From Roseateles koreensis (GTDB lineage Bacteria; Pseudomonadota; Gammaproteobacteria; Burkholderiales; Burkholderiaceae_C): a DNA stretch of 64,000 bases. This document shows, in pieces, positions 50,129 to 59,473 of this stretch. Made by a program: the position numbers and the translations under genes. Position 1 is the stretch's first letter. Each line of letters opens with the position of its first letter. The DNA lies in assembly GCF_028595305.1 (NCBI RefSeq), contig NZ_JAQQXS010000004.1, forward strand, positions 186,001 to 250,000, in the 5' to 3' direction. The notes beneath the pieces are model-generated. The model was not told where the DNA came from and did not search any database. It worked only from the letters and a program-made list of their open reading frames with translations.

Positions 50129-52318
50129 TCAGGCCTGCAACTCCGGCACGAAGGTGTCGAGGCCGGCTGAAATGAGCTCAGAGGGGATGTTCATCGCCCA
50201 GGCCGTGGCTACTGCGGCCAACACCGTGGCTGCGTCGATTTCGGCCGTTACGGCGGCGGGGCTGGCGGCAAAGCGGCGCAGCAGAGCGTCTACATTGGCG
50301 CCCGAGGTTTCAGACAGGCCCTGGGCCAGCACCGCAGCGCCGCCCTGTAGGAACACGGCACGGCCACCCTTGGCGCGATGCTCGGCCAGGGCAGGGGAGG
50401 CGCCATCCATTGCGTAGAGGATGACCTCGCCGTCGCACAGCTCCACCATGTCGAGCAGTCGCGGCTCGGCGGCGTTGAGCACGGCGGTGCCTTCGCTCAG
50501 CACCACGTCGATCTGGGTGCGTAGCACCTTGAAGAGCTGGTCTTCGGTCAGCACGTCATAGTGCGCCAGGCCGGCGATGCCGCCCATGTCGGTGACCACG
50601 CCCACGTGACAGCGGTCATAGGCCAGGCCGTCGCGCAGCACGCTTTCGGCGCTGTTTTCGATCACGACAGCGTCCACGCCGCGGTTCATCAGCAGGCGGT
50701 GCGAGGCGTCCCAGCGGGCGCTGTTCTTGCGCTCGACACGGCGGGTGCCCAGGAACAAGCCTTCGGTGCAGGCCAAGCCAACATGGCGGCCGTTCAGGTG
50801 CAGCAACCAGGCCACCAGGCGTGAAATGGTGTGCGTGCCGCGTGAGCCGGCAATGCCCACCACGGGGATGCGACCGGTTTCATCATCGGCAAACAGGTGG
50901 TCGATGATGGCCTGGCCGACGGGCTGGGGCATGCCCTCAGCGGGCTTCAGATGCATCAGCAGGCCGGGGCCGGCGTTGACTTCGACGATGGCGCCACCCT
51001 GCTCGTGGAGCGGGCGGGAGATGTCTTGCGCCACCAGGTCGATGCCAGCGATGTCCAGGCCAATCACCCGGGCGGCCAGCGAGACGATGTGGGCCACCTC
51101 GGGGTGAACCTGGTCCGTGCAGTCGATCGCGACATTGCCGTTGCGCTGGATCAGCACCTCGCGGCCGGTTTCAGGGATGGCGTCGATTGTCAGGCCCTGG
51201 CGCTCCAGGTCGAGCAGGATCACCGAGTCTTCTTGGGCATTGATGCGGTTGAGTGGGAATTCTTCGGTCAGGCCGCGGCGTGGGTCGTTGTTGATTTGTG
51301 TGTCAATCAACTCGGCCACGCTTTGCCGACCGTCCCCGGTGACGGTTGCAATATCACCGCGCGCAGCGGCCACCACCTTGCCGCCCACCACCAGCAGGCG
51401 ATGCTCGTTGCCCGGGATGTAGCTTTCCACCAAGACTTCACTGCCGTGCTCTTCGGCCAATTTGAAGGCAGCCATCACGTCTTCGCGCTTTTTCAGGTCG
51501 AGCGTGACCCCCCGGCCGTGGTTGCCGTCGGAAGGCTTGATGACCACGGGCAGGCCCAGGTCTTCAGCGGCGTCCCAGGCGGCTTCGGCGGTTTTCACGG
51601 CCACGCCAGCGGGCACCGGGATGCCGCAGGACTTCAGCAGCGTCTTGGTAAGGTCTTTGTCGCCGGCAATACCTTCGGCAATGGCGCTGGTCATGTCGGT
51701 CTCAGCCGTCCAGATGCGGCGTTGGCGCGCACCGTGGCCCAGTTGGACGAGATTGCCGTCGTTCAGGCGGATGTGGGGGATGCGGCGGTCGGTCGCTGCG
51801 GCCACGATGGCGGCTGTTGAGGGGCCGAGGTAGCAGTCGTCCAGCTTGTCGCGCACCCGGGCCACGGCGGCGGGCACGTCGATCGGCGTGTCGTTGATCG
51901 CGGCCATCAAAAGGGCGTGGCCTTCGGCCAGGGCGCTGCGTGCCACTTGCTCGTCACGGGCACGGAAGACCATGCGGTAGACGCCGCGCTGGCTGGTGCT
52001 GCGGGTTTGGCCAAAGCCGGTGGGCATGCCGGCCAGATTGAGCAACTCGATCACCACATGCTCCAGCACGTGCCCGCACCAGGTGCCCTCCAGCAGGCGC
52101 TGCAAAAAGCCGCCGCGCTCGCCCACGCCGCAGTGGTGTTCGATCAAGGCGGGCAGCGCTTGGGTCAGGCGCTCGTTGAACCCAGGCAGCAGGTGGCTGG
52201 GGAAGTCTTCCAACTCGCCAAGGTCCAGCCAGACTTCCAGCACCGGCCGATAGGTCCACATATTGGGACCGCGCAAATAGTTGATGCGCAGCAGCTTGAT
52301 GTCTTCTTTCTTGCTCAT
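50129..52318 (-). CDS. Cyanophycin synthetase paralogue with altered Mur-ligase P-loop
   Basis: 729 aa, related throughout to the adjacent CphA but ~130 residues shorter. The N-terminus (LLRINYLRGPNMWTYRPVLE) and the ATP-grasp region (LPVVIKPSDGNHGRGVTLDL) are well kept. In the Mur-ligase module the expected GTNGKTTT reads GSRGTHTI; the ATP-binding Lys is replaced by Thr495, so the Arg-adding reaction should be impaired. Paired short and long cph genes (cphA' and cphA) are known in Burkholderiales. Start at 52318 is preferred; a further 25 codons are open upstream but look non-coding. As first gene of the pair it may make a primer, use other amino acids, or assist CphA; none of these is shown. 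Confidence 0.9.
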   Translation of the reverse strand: MSKKEDIKLLRINYLRGPNMWTYRPVLEVWLDLGELEDFPSHLLPGFNERLTQALPALIEHHCGVGERGGFLQRLLEGTWCGHVLEHVVIELLNLAGMPTGFGQTRSTSQRGVYRMVFRARDEQVARSALAEGHALLMAAINDTPIDVPAAVARVRDKLDDCYLGPSTAAIVAAATDRRIPHIRLNDGNLVQLGHGARQRRIWTAETDMTSAIAEGIAGDKDLTKTLLKSCGIPVPAGVAVKTAEAAWDAAEDLGLPVVIKPSDGNHGRGVTLDLKKREDVMAAFKLAEEHGSEVLVESYIPGNEHRLLVVGGKVVAAARGDIATVTGDGRQSVAELIDTQINNDPRRGLTEEFPLNRINAQEDSVILLDLERQGLTIDAIPETGREVLIQRNGNVAIDCTDQVHPEVAHIVSLAARVIGLDIAGIDLVAQDISRPLHEQGGAIVEVNAGPGLLMHLKPAEGMPQPVGQAIIDHLFADDETGRIPVVGIAGSRGTHTISRLVAWLLHLNGRHVGLACTEGLFLGTRRVERKNSARWDASHRLLMNRGVDAVVIENSAESVLRDGLAYDRCHVGVVTDMGGIAGLAHYDVLTEDQLFKVLRTQIDVVLSEGTAVLNAAEPRLLDMVELCDGEVILYAMDGASPALAEHRAKGGRAVFLQGGAAVLAQGLSETSGANVDALLRRFAASPAAVTAEIDAATVLAAVATAWAMNIPSELISAGLDTFVPELQA

Positions 52319-52552
52319 GGATGGGCTGTCAGGGTGGACTGTGGGGCAGGGGAAATGATCTGAATTTTGCAGGGATTCGCAGCAGGACGACATTGTGCGC
52401 TCAGTTTGGGGTCGATTTGGCGCTTACGCGGGGTGTCGGGCCGCTGCCGAGCCGACGAATTTCGCGGTTTGCCCGAGCGCTTGCGCGTATGAGTGAAAAT
52501 CCGCGCTCAGACAACGCTGGGCGTCCCTCGCGAACCTGGGCTCAAAATCACA

Positions 52553-54841
52553 ATGCAGCATCATCATCCTGTCGAAACGTCACCGCAGCATCCCCAATGG
52601 ACCGCCTTGCAAGCGCGTCTGCTTGCCCATGAGAACGTTCAAGCCCATCTGGAGGTTGACCTCGACTCGCGCATGCGGTTCGCCAGTGGCCTGTTGGCGC
52701 TGACCACGCAGCGTCTGTTGGCCTGGGACCCGGCGAGCGGTGAATGGCAGGAATGGCCCTTGCGTCCCAGCCTGGAGATGCGCATCAGCGACCACGCCGG
52801 CATCGGCAGCCTGGAACTGGTCGAAGGCGCGCAGCGCTTGGCCCAGTGGCGCTTCACCCTGCAGATCAACCTGCAGGCGCAGCGCTGGCAAGAGGCCTTC
52901 GAGCGCCGCTTGGAGCCGCCCAGCGAAAGCACTGAGGAGCTGGAGTTCTGCCCCAGTTGCAAGGCCCCGCTGCCCCCTCGCAGCGAGGAGGGCAGTGAAG
53001 AGTGCCCCACCTGCGCCCGCGAGCTGCACACGCCGCCCTCCACCTGGGTGCTGCTGCGGCTGTGGCGTTTTGCCCGCCCCTACCAGGGTCAGTTGCTGCT
53101 GGGCTTTTTGCTGATGCTGGGGGCCACGGCCGCCACCTTGGTGGGCCCTTATTTGTACCGACCGCTGATGGACGAGGTGCTGATCCCCTTTCAGGCGGGC
53201 CATACGATTGATCCCTGGCTGGTTGCGCTCTATTTGAGCGGCCTGCTGGGTGCCGGTCTGGTGTCCTGGTTGCTGGGCTGGGCCAAGACTTACATTCTCG
53301 CGCTGGTGTCCGAGCGCATCGCGGCGGATCTGCGCACGCACACCTTCGAGCATTTGCTGTCGCTGTCGCTGGAGTACTTTGGCAACAAGCGCACCGGTGA
53401 TCTGATGTCGCGCATCGGCTCAGAGACCGACCGCATCAGCGTCTTCTTGTCCCTGCATGCGCTGGACTTCATCACCGACGTGCTGATGCTGACCATGACG
53501 GCAGCGATCCTCTTCTCCATCAACCATTGGCTGGCCTTGGCCACCCTGGTGCCGCTGCCCTTCATCGCCTGGATGATCCATTTGGTGCGGGATCGCCTGC
53601 GCACCGGTTTCGAGAAAATCGACCGCGTCTGGGGCGAGGTGACTTCCGTGCTGGCCGACACCATTCCCGGCATCCGTGTGGTCAAGGCCTTTGCACAGGA
53701 GCAGCGCGAAGCCCGCCGCTTCAAAGACGCCAACGACAACAACCTCAAGGTGAACGACAAGCTCAACAAAACCTGGAGCCTGTTCACGCCCACGGTGTCC
53801 TTGTTGACCGAGATGGGCTTGCTGGTGGTGTGGGCCTACGGCATCTACCTGATCTCGCACCAGAGCATCACGGTCGGGGTTCTGACCTCGTTCCTGGCCT
53901 ATATCGGCCGTTTCTATGGGCGCATGGACTCGATGAGCCGCATCGTTTCGGTGACGCAAAAAGCGGCGGCTGGCGCCAAGCGCATCTTCGACATCCTGGA
54001 CCATCAATCCAACGTGCCGGAGCCTGCAAACCCGGTGGAGATGAACAAGGTGCAGGGCGGGCTGCAGATCGAAGACATTGGCTTCCGCTACGGCAACCGT
54101 GCGGTGATCCGTGGCCTGACGCTGGAGATCAAGCCCGGTGAAATGATCGGCCTGGTGGGTCACAGTGGTTCTGGCAAGAGCACGCTGGTGAACCTGATCT
54201 GCCGCTTCTATGACGTTACAGAAGGCGGCATCCGGGTCGACGGCGTGGACCTGCGCCGCATTCGCGTGGCCGACTATCGCCGCCACATCGGCCTGGTGCT
54301 GCAGGAGCCGTTTTTGTTCTTCGGCACCATTGCCGAGAACATCGCCTACGGCAAGCCTGACGCCAGCCGCGAAGAGATCGTGGCCGCCGCCCGTGCCGCG
54401 CACGCGCATGAGTTCATCCTGCGCCTGCCGCAGGGCTATGACTCGCTGGTGGGTGAGCGCGGCCAGGGCCTGTCGGGCGGCGAGCGCCAACGCATCTCCA
54501 TCGCCCGGGCGCTGCTGATCGACCCGCGCATCCTGATCCTTGACGAAGCCACTTCGTCGGTAGACACCGAGACCGAAAAAGAAATCCAAAAAGCGCTGGA
54601 CAACCTGGTGCAGGGCCGTACCACCATCGCCATCGCCCACCGCTTGTCCACCCTGCGCAAGGCCGACCGCCTGGTGGTGATGGACCGCGGCCAGGTGGTT
54701 GAAGTGGGCCCGCACGACGCGCTGATGGAAAAGCGTGGCCACTACTGGCGCCTCTACGAGGCGCAGGCCCGCCGTGTTGACGCTGAAGACGCTGTGCCGT
54801 TGCTGCCGCCCAACCTGTCCGCCCATACCCAGAACGCTTGA
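52553..54841 (+). CDS. ABC exporter with N-terminal PH-like region and zinc ribbon (cyanophycin-linked)
   Basis: 762 aa half-transporter. The first ~130 residues form a beta-rich domain that resembles DUF1854/PH-like sequences; then a treble-clef type zinc ribbon CPSCKAPLPP ... CPTC (Cys133, 136, 151, 154). Six membrane segments follow (about residues 175-455), then the ATPase with Walker A GHSGSGKSTLVNL, signature LSGGERQRISIARAL and Walker B ILILDEATSSVD. The C-terminus is normal for an exporter. The gene is divergent from cphA' and is followed at 11 nt by a DUF1854 gene, a set seen in other cyanophycin loci. Cargo is unknown; export of polymer seems unlikely given size. Start at 52553 is chosen over 52493 for a better N-terminus. 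Confidence 0.88.
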   Translation: MQHHHPVETSPQHPQWTALQARLLAHENVQAHLEVDLDSRMRFASGLLALTTQRLLAWDPASGEWQEWPLRPSLEMRISDHAGIGSLELVEGAQRLAQWRFTLQINLQAQRWQEAFERRLEPPSESTEELEFCPSCKAPLPPRSEEGSEECPTCARELHTPPSTWVLLRLWRFARPYQGQLLLGFLLMLGATAATLVGPYLYRPLMDEVLIPFQAGHTIDPWLVALYLSGLLGAGLVSWLLGWAKTYILALVSERIAADLRTHTFEHLLSLSLEYFGNKRTGDLMSRIGSETDRISVFLSLHALDFITDVLMLTMTAAILFSINHWLALATLVPLPFIAWMIHLVRDRLRTGFEKIDRVWGEVTSVLADTIPGIRVVKAFAQEQREARRFKDANDNNLKVNDKLNKTWSLFTPTVSLLTEMGLLVVWAYGIYLISHQSITVGVLTSFLAYIGRFYGRMDSMSRIVSVTQKAAAGAKRIFDILDHQSNVPEPANPVEMNKVQGGLQIEDIGFRYGNRAVIRGLTLEIKPGEMIGLVGHSGSGKSTLVNLICRFYDVTEGGIRVDGVDLRRIRVADYRRHIGLVLQEPFLFFGTIAENIAYGKPDASREEIVAAARAAHAHEFILRLPQGYDSLVGERGQGLSGGERQRISIARALLIDPRILILDEATSSVDTETEKEIQKALDNLVQGRTTIAIAHRLSTLRKADRLVVMDRGQVVEVGPHDALMEKRGHYWRLYEAQARRVDAEDAVPLLPPNLSAHTQNA

Positions 54842-54852
54842 GCGAGCCTGCC

Positions 54853-55326
54853 ATGACAACCCCCACCTATCAAAAGCTGGAACGCAATGCCCTGGGCCGC
54901 CTGGTGCTGACCGACGCCGCAGGCACGCTGCACGAGGCCGTGGTGCCCGTGCGCGCCCACCCCATTTCGGCGCCGGACGAAGGGCTCTCCCTGGTCGGGC
55001 AAGACGGCCACGAGCTGGCCTGGATCGACCGGCTCTCCGCCTTGCCTGCGCCCGACCGGGCCTTGCTGGAGGCCGAGCTGGCCAGCCGCGACTTCATGCC
55101 CACCATCCTGAGCATCAAGGCTGTGTCTACCTACTCCACGCCCAGCCAATGGACGGTGCAGACCGACCGGGGCGAGACGCAATTCATCCTGCGCACCGAA
55201 GAAGACATCCGCCGCCTTGGCGAAGGCCGTCTGCTGATCGCCAGCAGCCACGGTCTGCAGCTGATGCTGCCGGACCGCTTTGCGCTGGACAAGGGGTCGA
55301 AGAAGATTCTGGAACGCTTCCTCTGA
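54853..55326 (+). CDS. DUF1854 family protein (cyanophycin locus)
   Basis: 157 aa cytosolic protein of the DUF1854 family. The conserved features are LGRLVLTDAAGTLHEAVVPV near the start, DGHELAWIDRLSALP and the C-terminal HGLQLMLPDRFALDKGSKK. Members lie next to cphA genes and an ABC transporter, as here, so they are regarded as cyanophycin-associated. The gene starts 11 nt after the exporter stop and is likely in its operon. The protein might serve as a regulatory partner of the exporter, whose N-terminal region looks similar; the biochemical role is unknown. Confidence 0.88.
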   Translation: MTTPTYQKLERNALGRLVLTDAAGTLHEAVVPVRAHPISAPDEGLSLVGQDGHELAWIDRLSALPAPDRALLEAELASRDFMPTILSIKAVSTYSTPSQWTVQTDRGETQFILRTEEDIRRLGEGRLLIASSHGLQLMLPDRFALDKGSKKILERFL

Positions 55327-55401
55327 TTGCCCTCGGCGTCGCTTGGGCGCCGCCGCATGCTTTTAACCTGCGATGCCTGTGCTGTGATTAAAATGCCTGT
55401 C

Positions 55402-55427
55402 AATTGACGTTTACGTAAACGTCAATT
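55402..55427. promoter_or_regulatory. 26-bp perfect palindrome upstream of ivd: LiuR-type operator
   Basis: The sequence consists of AATTGACGTTTAC followed directly by its exact complement, a 26-bp palindrome without mismatch. Its core TTTACGTAAA with flanking GACG/CGTC matches what I recall of operators for LiuR, the MerR-family repressor of branched-chain amino acid and acyl-CoA degradation genes. It lies 124 bp before ivd, a standard LiuR target. The liuR gene itself is not in the window. Confidence 0.8.
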
Positions 55428-55506
55428 AAAGGTTTTTGCCGCAAAGCCGACGGTGGATTTAGGATCATCCGGTGATGTGATGCTTGAGCCCTTCATTAAA
55501 TCGACT

Positions 55507-55532
55507 CTGACCCCATTAACTGACCCCATTAA
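55507..55532. repeat. 13-bp tandem duplication upstream of ivd
   Basis: CTGACCCCATTAA occurs twice in direct succession, ending 18 bp before the ivd start codon. It looks like a slippage duplication in the 5' leader. It could alter spacing between promoter and ribosome site. Confidence 0.85.
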
Positions 55533-55550
55533 AAGATTCTGGAGACTTGC

Positions 55551-56738
55551 ATGAGCGCGACGAATTTACCCGGCCTGAATTTTCAACTCGGTGAAGACAT
55601 TGACGCCTTGCGGGACGCGGTGCGGGATTTTGCGCAGGCGGAGATTGCACCTCGGGCGGCCGAGATCGATCGCAACGACCAATTCCCCATGGACCTGTGG
55701 CGCAAGATGGGTGAGTTGGGCGTGCTGGGCATCACCGTGAGCGAGGAATACGGTGGCGCGAACATGGGGTACCTGGCCCACATGATCGCCATGGAGGAAA
55801 TCAGCCGTGCCTCGGCCTCGGTGGGCCTGAGCTACGGCGCGCACAGCAATTTGTGTGTGAATCAGATCAATCGCAACGGCAATGCCGCGCAAAAGGCCAA
55901 GTACCTGCCCAAGCTGATCAGCGGCGAGCATGTGGGGGCCCTGGCCATGAGCGAGCCCGGTGCTGGCTCCGACGTGATCAGCATGAAGCTGCGCGCCGAC
56001 GAAAAGGGCGGCTGTTACGTGCTCAACGGCAGCAAGATGTGGATCACCAACGGCCCGGACGCCGACACGCTGGTGGTCTACGCCAAGACCGAGCCCGAGT
56101 TGGGCGCACGCGGGGTCACGGCCTTTTTGATTGAAAAAGGCATGCCGGGCTTCTCCGTTGCACAGAAGCTGGACAAGCTGGGTATGCGCGGCAGCCACAC
56201 GGGCGAGCTGGTGTTCAACAACGTGGAGGTGCCGGCCGAGAACGTGCTGGGCACTTTGAATGGCGGTGCCAAGGTGCTGATGTCTGGCCTGGACTACGAG
56301 CGCGCGGTGCTGACGGGCGGCCCTCTGGGCATCATGCAATCGGTGATGGACAACGTGGTGCCCTATATCCATGACCGCAAGCAGTTCGGCCAGAGCATTG
56401 GTGAATTTCAGCTGATCCAAGGCAAGGTGGCCGATATGTACACCGTGCTGCAGGCCGGGCGCTCGTTTGCCTACACCGTGGCCAAGAACCTGGACATGCT
56501 GGGCACCGAGCATGTGCGCCAGGTGCGCAAGGACTGTGCTTCCGTCATCCTCTGGTGCGCCGAAAAAGCCACCTGGATGGCCGGTGAGGGTGTGCAGATC
56601 TTCGGCGGCAATGGCTACATCAACGACTACCCGCTGGGCCGCCTCTGGCGCGACGCCAAGCTGTATGAGATTGGGGCGGGCACCAGCGAAATCCGCCGCA
56701 TGTTGATTGGGCGTGAGCTGTTTGCAGAGACGATGTAA
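55551..56738 (+). CDS. ivd: Isovaleryl-CoA dehydrogenase
   Basis: 395 aa acyl-CoA dehydrogenase that oxidises isovaleryl-CoA to 3-methylcrotonyl-CoA in leucine breakdown. The flavin/substrate blocks are present ([32 protein letters not shown]). The catalytic Glu is in the isovaleryl-type position, [14 protein letters not shown], whereas the position used by other acyl-CoA dehydrogenases near the C-terminus reads [12 protein letters not shown] with Gly. This distinguishes IVD from butyryl-type enzymes. A LiuR-like palindrome lies upstream. Start at 55551 has GGAGAC 5 nt before the ATG. Next in line are genes not limited to this pathway (carbonic anhydrase, aceK). Confidence 0.94.
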   Translation: MSATNLPGLNFQLGEDIDALRDAVRDFAQAEIAPRAAEIDRNDQFPMDLWRKMGELGVLGITVSEEYGGANMGYLAHMIAMEEISRASASVGLSYGAHSNLCVNQINRNGNAAQKAKYLPKLISGEHVGALAMSEPGAGSDVISMKLRADEKGGCYVLNGSKMWITNGPDADTLVVYAKTEPELGARGVTAFLIEKGMPGFSVAQKLDKLGMRGSHTGELVFNNVEVPAENVLGTLNGGAKVLMSGLDYERAVLTGGPLGIMQSVMDNVVPYIHDRKQFGQSIGEFQLIQGKVADMYTVLQAGRSFAYTVAKNLDMLGTEHVRQVRKDCASVILWCAEKATWMAGEGVQIFGGNGYINDYPLGRLWRDAKLYEIGAGTSEIRRMLIGRELFAETM

Positions 56739-56837
56739 GCGCGCTTTAAGGACGAACCCAGCGCCGCCGCCGGGCTGTCATCGCGCCGTCAACTGGACGT
56801 CAAGTTGATATAAGCCTGAGGGCCGACAATAGGACGC

Positions 56838-57530
56838 ATGAGTACCAATCTTCAAGAGTTGCTGGACAGCAACAAGCAATGGGCCGCCAACACCGAGGCG
56901 CGCGAACCGGGCTTTTTCAGCCGACTGCTGGAGCAGCAGACGCCGCAATACCTGTGGATCGGCTGCGCCGACAGCCGGGTGCCGGCCAATGACTTGGTCA
57001 ATTTGCTGCCCGGCGAGTTGTTTGTGCATCGCAATGTGGCCAATGTGGTGGTGCACTCCGATCTCAACTGCCTGTCGGTGATGCAGTTTGCGGTGGACGC
57101 GCTCAAGGTCAAGCACATCATCGTGGTGGGCCACTCCAACTGCGGTGGCGTGAAAGCTGCTTTGCTGGATGCGCGTGTCGGGCTGGTGGATAACTGGCTG
57201 CGTCATGTGCAAGACGTGCGCAATCATCACCATGAGTGGCTGGATCAATTGCAGCCCGAGCAACGTGTCAACGCTTTGTGCGAGCTCAATGTGCTGGAGC
57301 AGGCTCGCAATGCCTGCCAGACCACGGTGGTGCAAGACGCGTGGGCCCGTGGGCAAGAGGTGGTGGTGCATGGCTGGGTTTATGGCCTGCACAACGGCTT
57401 GCTGGAAGACTTGGCCATCACTGCGGCGGCGGCGGACGAAGTGGCGCCGGCATTCCAGACCGCTTTGCGTGCCGTCAAAAGACGTTACGAGCAGGCGCGA
57501 TTTTCTCAACTAAGCTCAGAAGCTTCATAG
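56838..57530 (+). CDS. can: Beta-class carbonic anhydrase
   Basis: 230 aa zinc enzyme interconverting CO2 and bicarbonate. Zinc ligands Cys, His and Cys and the catalytic Asp-Arg dyad are in IGCADSRVPANDLVNL and VVGHSNCGGVKAAL; LPGELFVHRNVANVV between them is typical. It matches the Can type of E. coli in size and motifs. Its position between ivd and aceK suggests supply of bicarbonate for biotin carboxylases (such as methylcrotonyl-CoA carboxylase), a reasonable but unproven link. Confidence 0.95.
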   Translation: MSTNLQELLDSNKQWAANTEAREPGFFSRLLEQQTPQYLWIGCADSRVPANDLVNLLPGELFVHRNVANVVVHSDLNCLSVMQFAVDALKVKHIIVVGHSNCGGVKAALLDARVGLVDNWLRHVQDVRNHHHEWLDQLQPEQRVNALCELNVLEQARNACQTTVVQDAWARGQEVVVHGWVYGLHNGLLEDLAITAAAADEVAPAFQTALRAVKRRYEQARFSQLSSEAS

Positions 57531-57605
57531 GCCTCGCGAGTGCCCGGCCCGCACAGGTGTGCAGGGGTGGGGCCGAGTGAGCCCTCAAGTCAATCTGGAG
57601 TGCCG

Positions 57606-59426
57606 ATGTTCCCGCAGAAGCTGAATGACCCCCGTGCCTTTGAAATCGCCCAAGCCATGCTGGGGGGCTTCAATCGCCACTACCGCCTGTTTCGCGGCAC
57701 CAGTGCCGAAGCCAAGCGGCGCTTTGAGCAGGCTGACTGGCATGGCCAGCAGCAAGCCCAGCGCGAGCGTATCGAGTTCTACGACACCCGGGTGGACGAG
57801 GCCATCGCCAGCCTGGAGTCGCGCTACCAAGCCAGCACCCTGCCCATGGAGGTGTGGCAGCAAGTGAAGCTGCATTACATCGGCCTGCTGGTCGATCACC
57901 ACCAGCCCGAGTTGGCCGAAACATTTTTCAACTCGGTCTGTACCCGCATCCTGCACCACGGTTACTTCCACAACGATTTCATCTTCGTGCGCCCGGCGGT
58001 ATCCACCGAGTACATCGAGAACGACGAGCCTGCGGCCAAGCCGACCTTTCGGGCTTACTACCCCACGCCGCAGACCCTGCGTGACACCCTGCGCCGCATC
58101 GTCACCAACTTTCAACTTGACACCGAGTTCGAGGACTTGGGGCGTGACATCGGCCATGTGATGGCCGCCATGCAAGGCCGCACCGGGGGCGAGCGCTGGC
58201 GCACCAACTTCCAGATCCAGGTGCTGGCCTCGCTGTTCTACCGCAACAAGGGCGCTTATCTGGTCGGCAAGATCATCAACGGCTTCAATGAGATTCCGTT
58301 TGCCCTGCCCATCCTGCATGGCGAGACGGGCATGCTCTACATCGACGCCTGCTTGTTTGGTGAAGACGATTTGCTGCTGCTGTTCAGCTTTGCACGCGCC
58401 TACTTCATGGTTGACATGGAGGTGCCCAGCGCCTATGTGCAGTTCTTGCGCTCCATGATGCCGCGCAAGCCGCGCGCCGAAATCTACAGTGCCATCGGCC
58501 TGCAAAAGCACGGCAAGAACCTGTTCTACCGTGATTTTCTCTACCACCTGCGCCATTCCAGCGACAAGTTCCGCATCGCCCCTGGCATCAAGGGCATGGT
58601 GATGCTGGTGTTCGACCTGCCGTCCTACCCCTTTGTCTTCAAGCTGATCAAAGACTTTTTCCCGGCGCAGAAAGAAACCACCCGCGAGCTGATCCAGAGC
58701 AAATACCTGCTGGTGAAGCAGCACGACCGGGTGGGGCGCATGGCGGACACGCTGGAGTTCTCTAACGTTGCGTTTCCACGCCATCGTTTTGAGGAAGAAC
58801 TGCTGCAGGAGCTGCGCCATTTTTGCCCCAGCCTGCTGGACGAAAGCGGTGACGACGTGGTGCTCAGCCATGTGTACATCGAGCGCCGCATGATCCCGCT
58901 GAACATCTACCTGCAAGAGGCCACGCCCCAGCAGATGGAGCATGCCGTCATCGAGTACGGCAACGCCATCAAGGACCTGGTGGCGGCCAATATCTTCCCC
59001 GGCGACATGCTGTGGAAGAACTTCGGCGTGACGCGCCATGGCAAGGTGGTGTTCTACGACTACGACGAGATCGAATATCTCACCGATTGCAACTTCCGTT
59101 ATGTGCCCGCGCCGCGCAATGAGGAAGAAGAAATGTCTGGCGAAATCTGGTATTCGGTCGGCCCGCGCGATGTCTTTCCGGAGACCTTTGGCCCGTTCTT
59201 GCTAGGGCACCCCGGCGTGCGCAACCTGTTCATGCGCCATCACGCCGATTTGCTGGACGCCGCCTTCTGGCAGCAGCACAAGGCACGCATCAAGGCTGGC
59301 CATGTGCACGACGTTTTCCCCTATGAACCGCACAAGCGCTTTTACGGCCTGGGCAAAGTCCCGAGCCCCGTGGTGGACGGCGCCGCGCTGATTGCCGACA
59401 GTCACCACGATCTGCCGGTGCAATGA
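57606..59426 (+). CDS. aceK: Isocitrate dehydrogenase kinase/phosphatase
   Basis: 606 aa. AceK phosphorylates and dephosphorylates isocitrate dehydrogenase and so controls the split between TCA cycle and glyoxylate shunt. Visible features: N-terminal regulatory domain beginning [20 protein letters not shown]; the ATP site [20 protein letters not shown]; and catalytic-loop sequences [14 protein letters not shown] and [11 protein letters not shown] that hold the metal-binding Asp. Start at 57606 gives the usual N-terminus; the upstream open frame lacks a ribosome site. Presence implies the organism uses acetate, fatty acids or other acetyl-CoA sources, in line with the neighbouring degradation genes. 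Confidence 0.96.
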   Translation: MFPQKLNDPRAFEIAQAMLGGFNRHYRLFRGTSAEAKRRFEQADWHGQQQAQRERIEFYDTRVDEAIASLESRYQASTLPMEVWQQVKLHYIGLLVDHHQPELAETFFNSVCTRILHHGYFHNDFIFVRPAVSTEYIENDEPAAKPTFRAYYPTPQTLRDTLRRIVTNFQLDTEFEDLGRDIGHVMAAMQGRTGGERWRTNFQIQVLASLFYRNKGAYLVGKIINGFNEIPFALPILHGETGMLYIDACLFGEDDLLLLFSFARAYFMVDMEVPSAYVQFLRSMMPRKPRAEIYSAIGLQKHGKNLFYRDFLYHLRHSSDKFRIAPGIKGMVMLVFDLPSYPFVFKLIKDFFPAQKETTRELIQSKYLLVKQHDRVGRMADTLEFSNVAFPRHRFEEELLQELRHFCPSLLDESGDDVVLSHVYIERRMIPLNIYLQEATPQQMEHAVIEYGNAIKDLVAANIFPGDMLWKNFGVTRHGKVVFYDYDEIEYLTDCNFRYVPAPRNEEEEMSGEIWYSVGPRDVFPETFGPFLLGHPGVRNLFMRHHADLLDAAFWQQHKARIKAGHVHDVFPYEPHKRFYGLGKVPSPVVDGAALIADSHHDLPVQ

Positions 59427-59473
59427 GTTCATTCATCCCTGTTGTGTGTTCCAGTTTCTGAAGGAGATTTCAA

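Noticed and set aside
48064-50175. 703-codon open frame on the plus strand, antisense to cphA
   Set aside because: It mirrors the cphA codons; the translation is Gly/His/Ala/Val-rich with no recognisable domain or ribosome site. Long antisense frames are common in GC-rich coding DNA.
57585-59039. 484-codon open frame on the minus strand, antisense to aceK
   Set aside because: No family features and complete overlap with aceK, which has all expected motifs.
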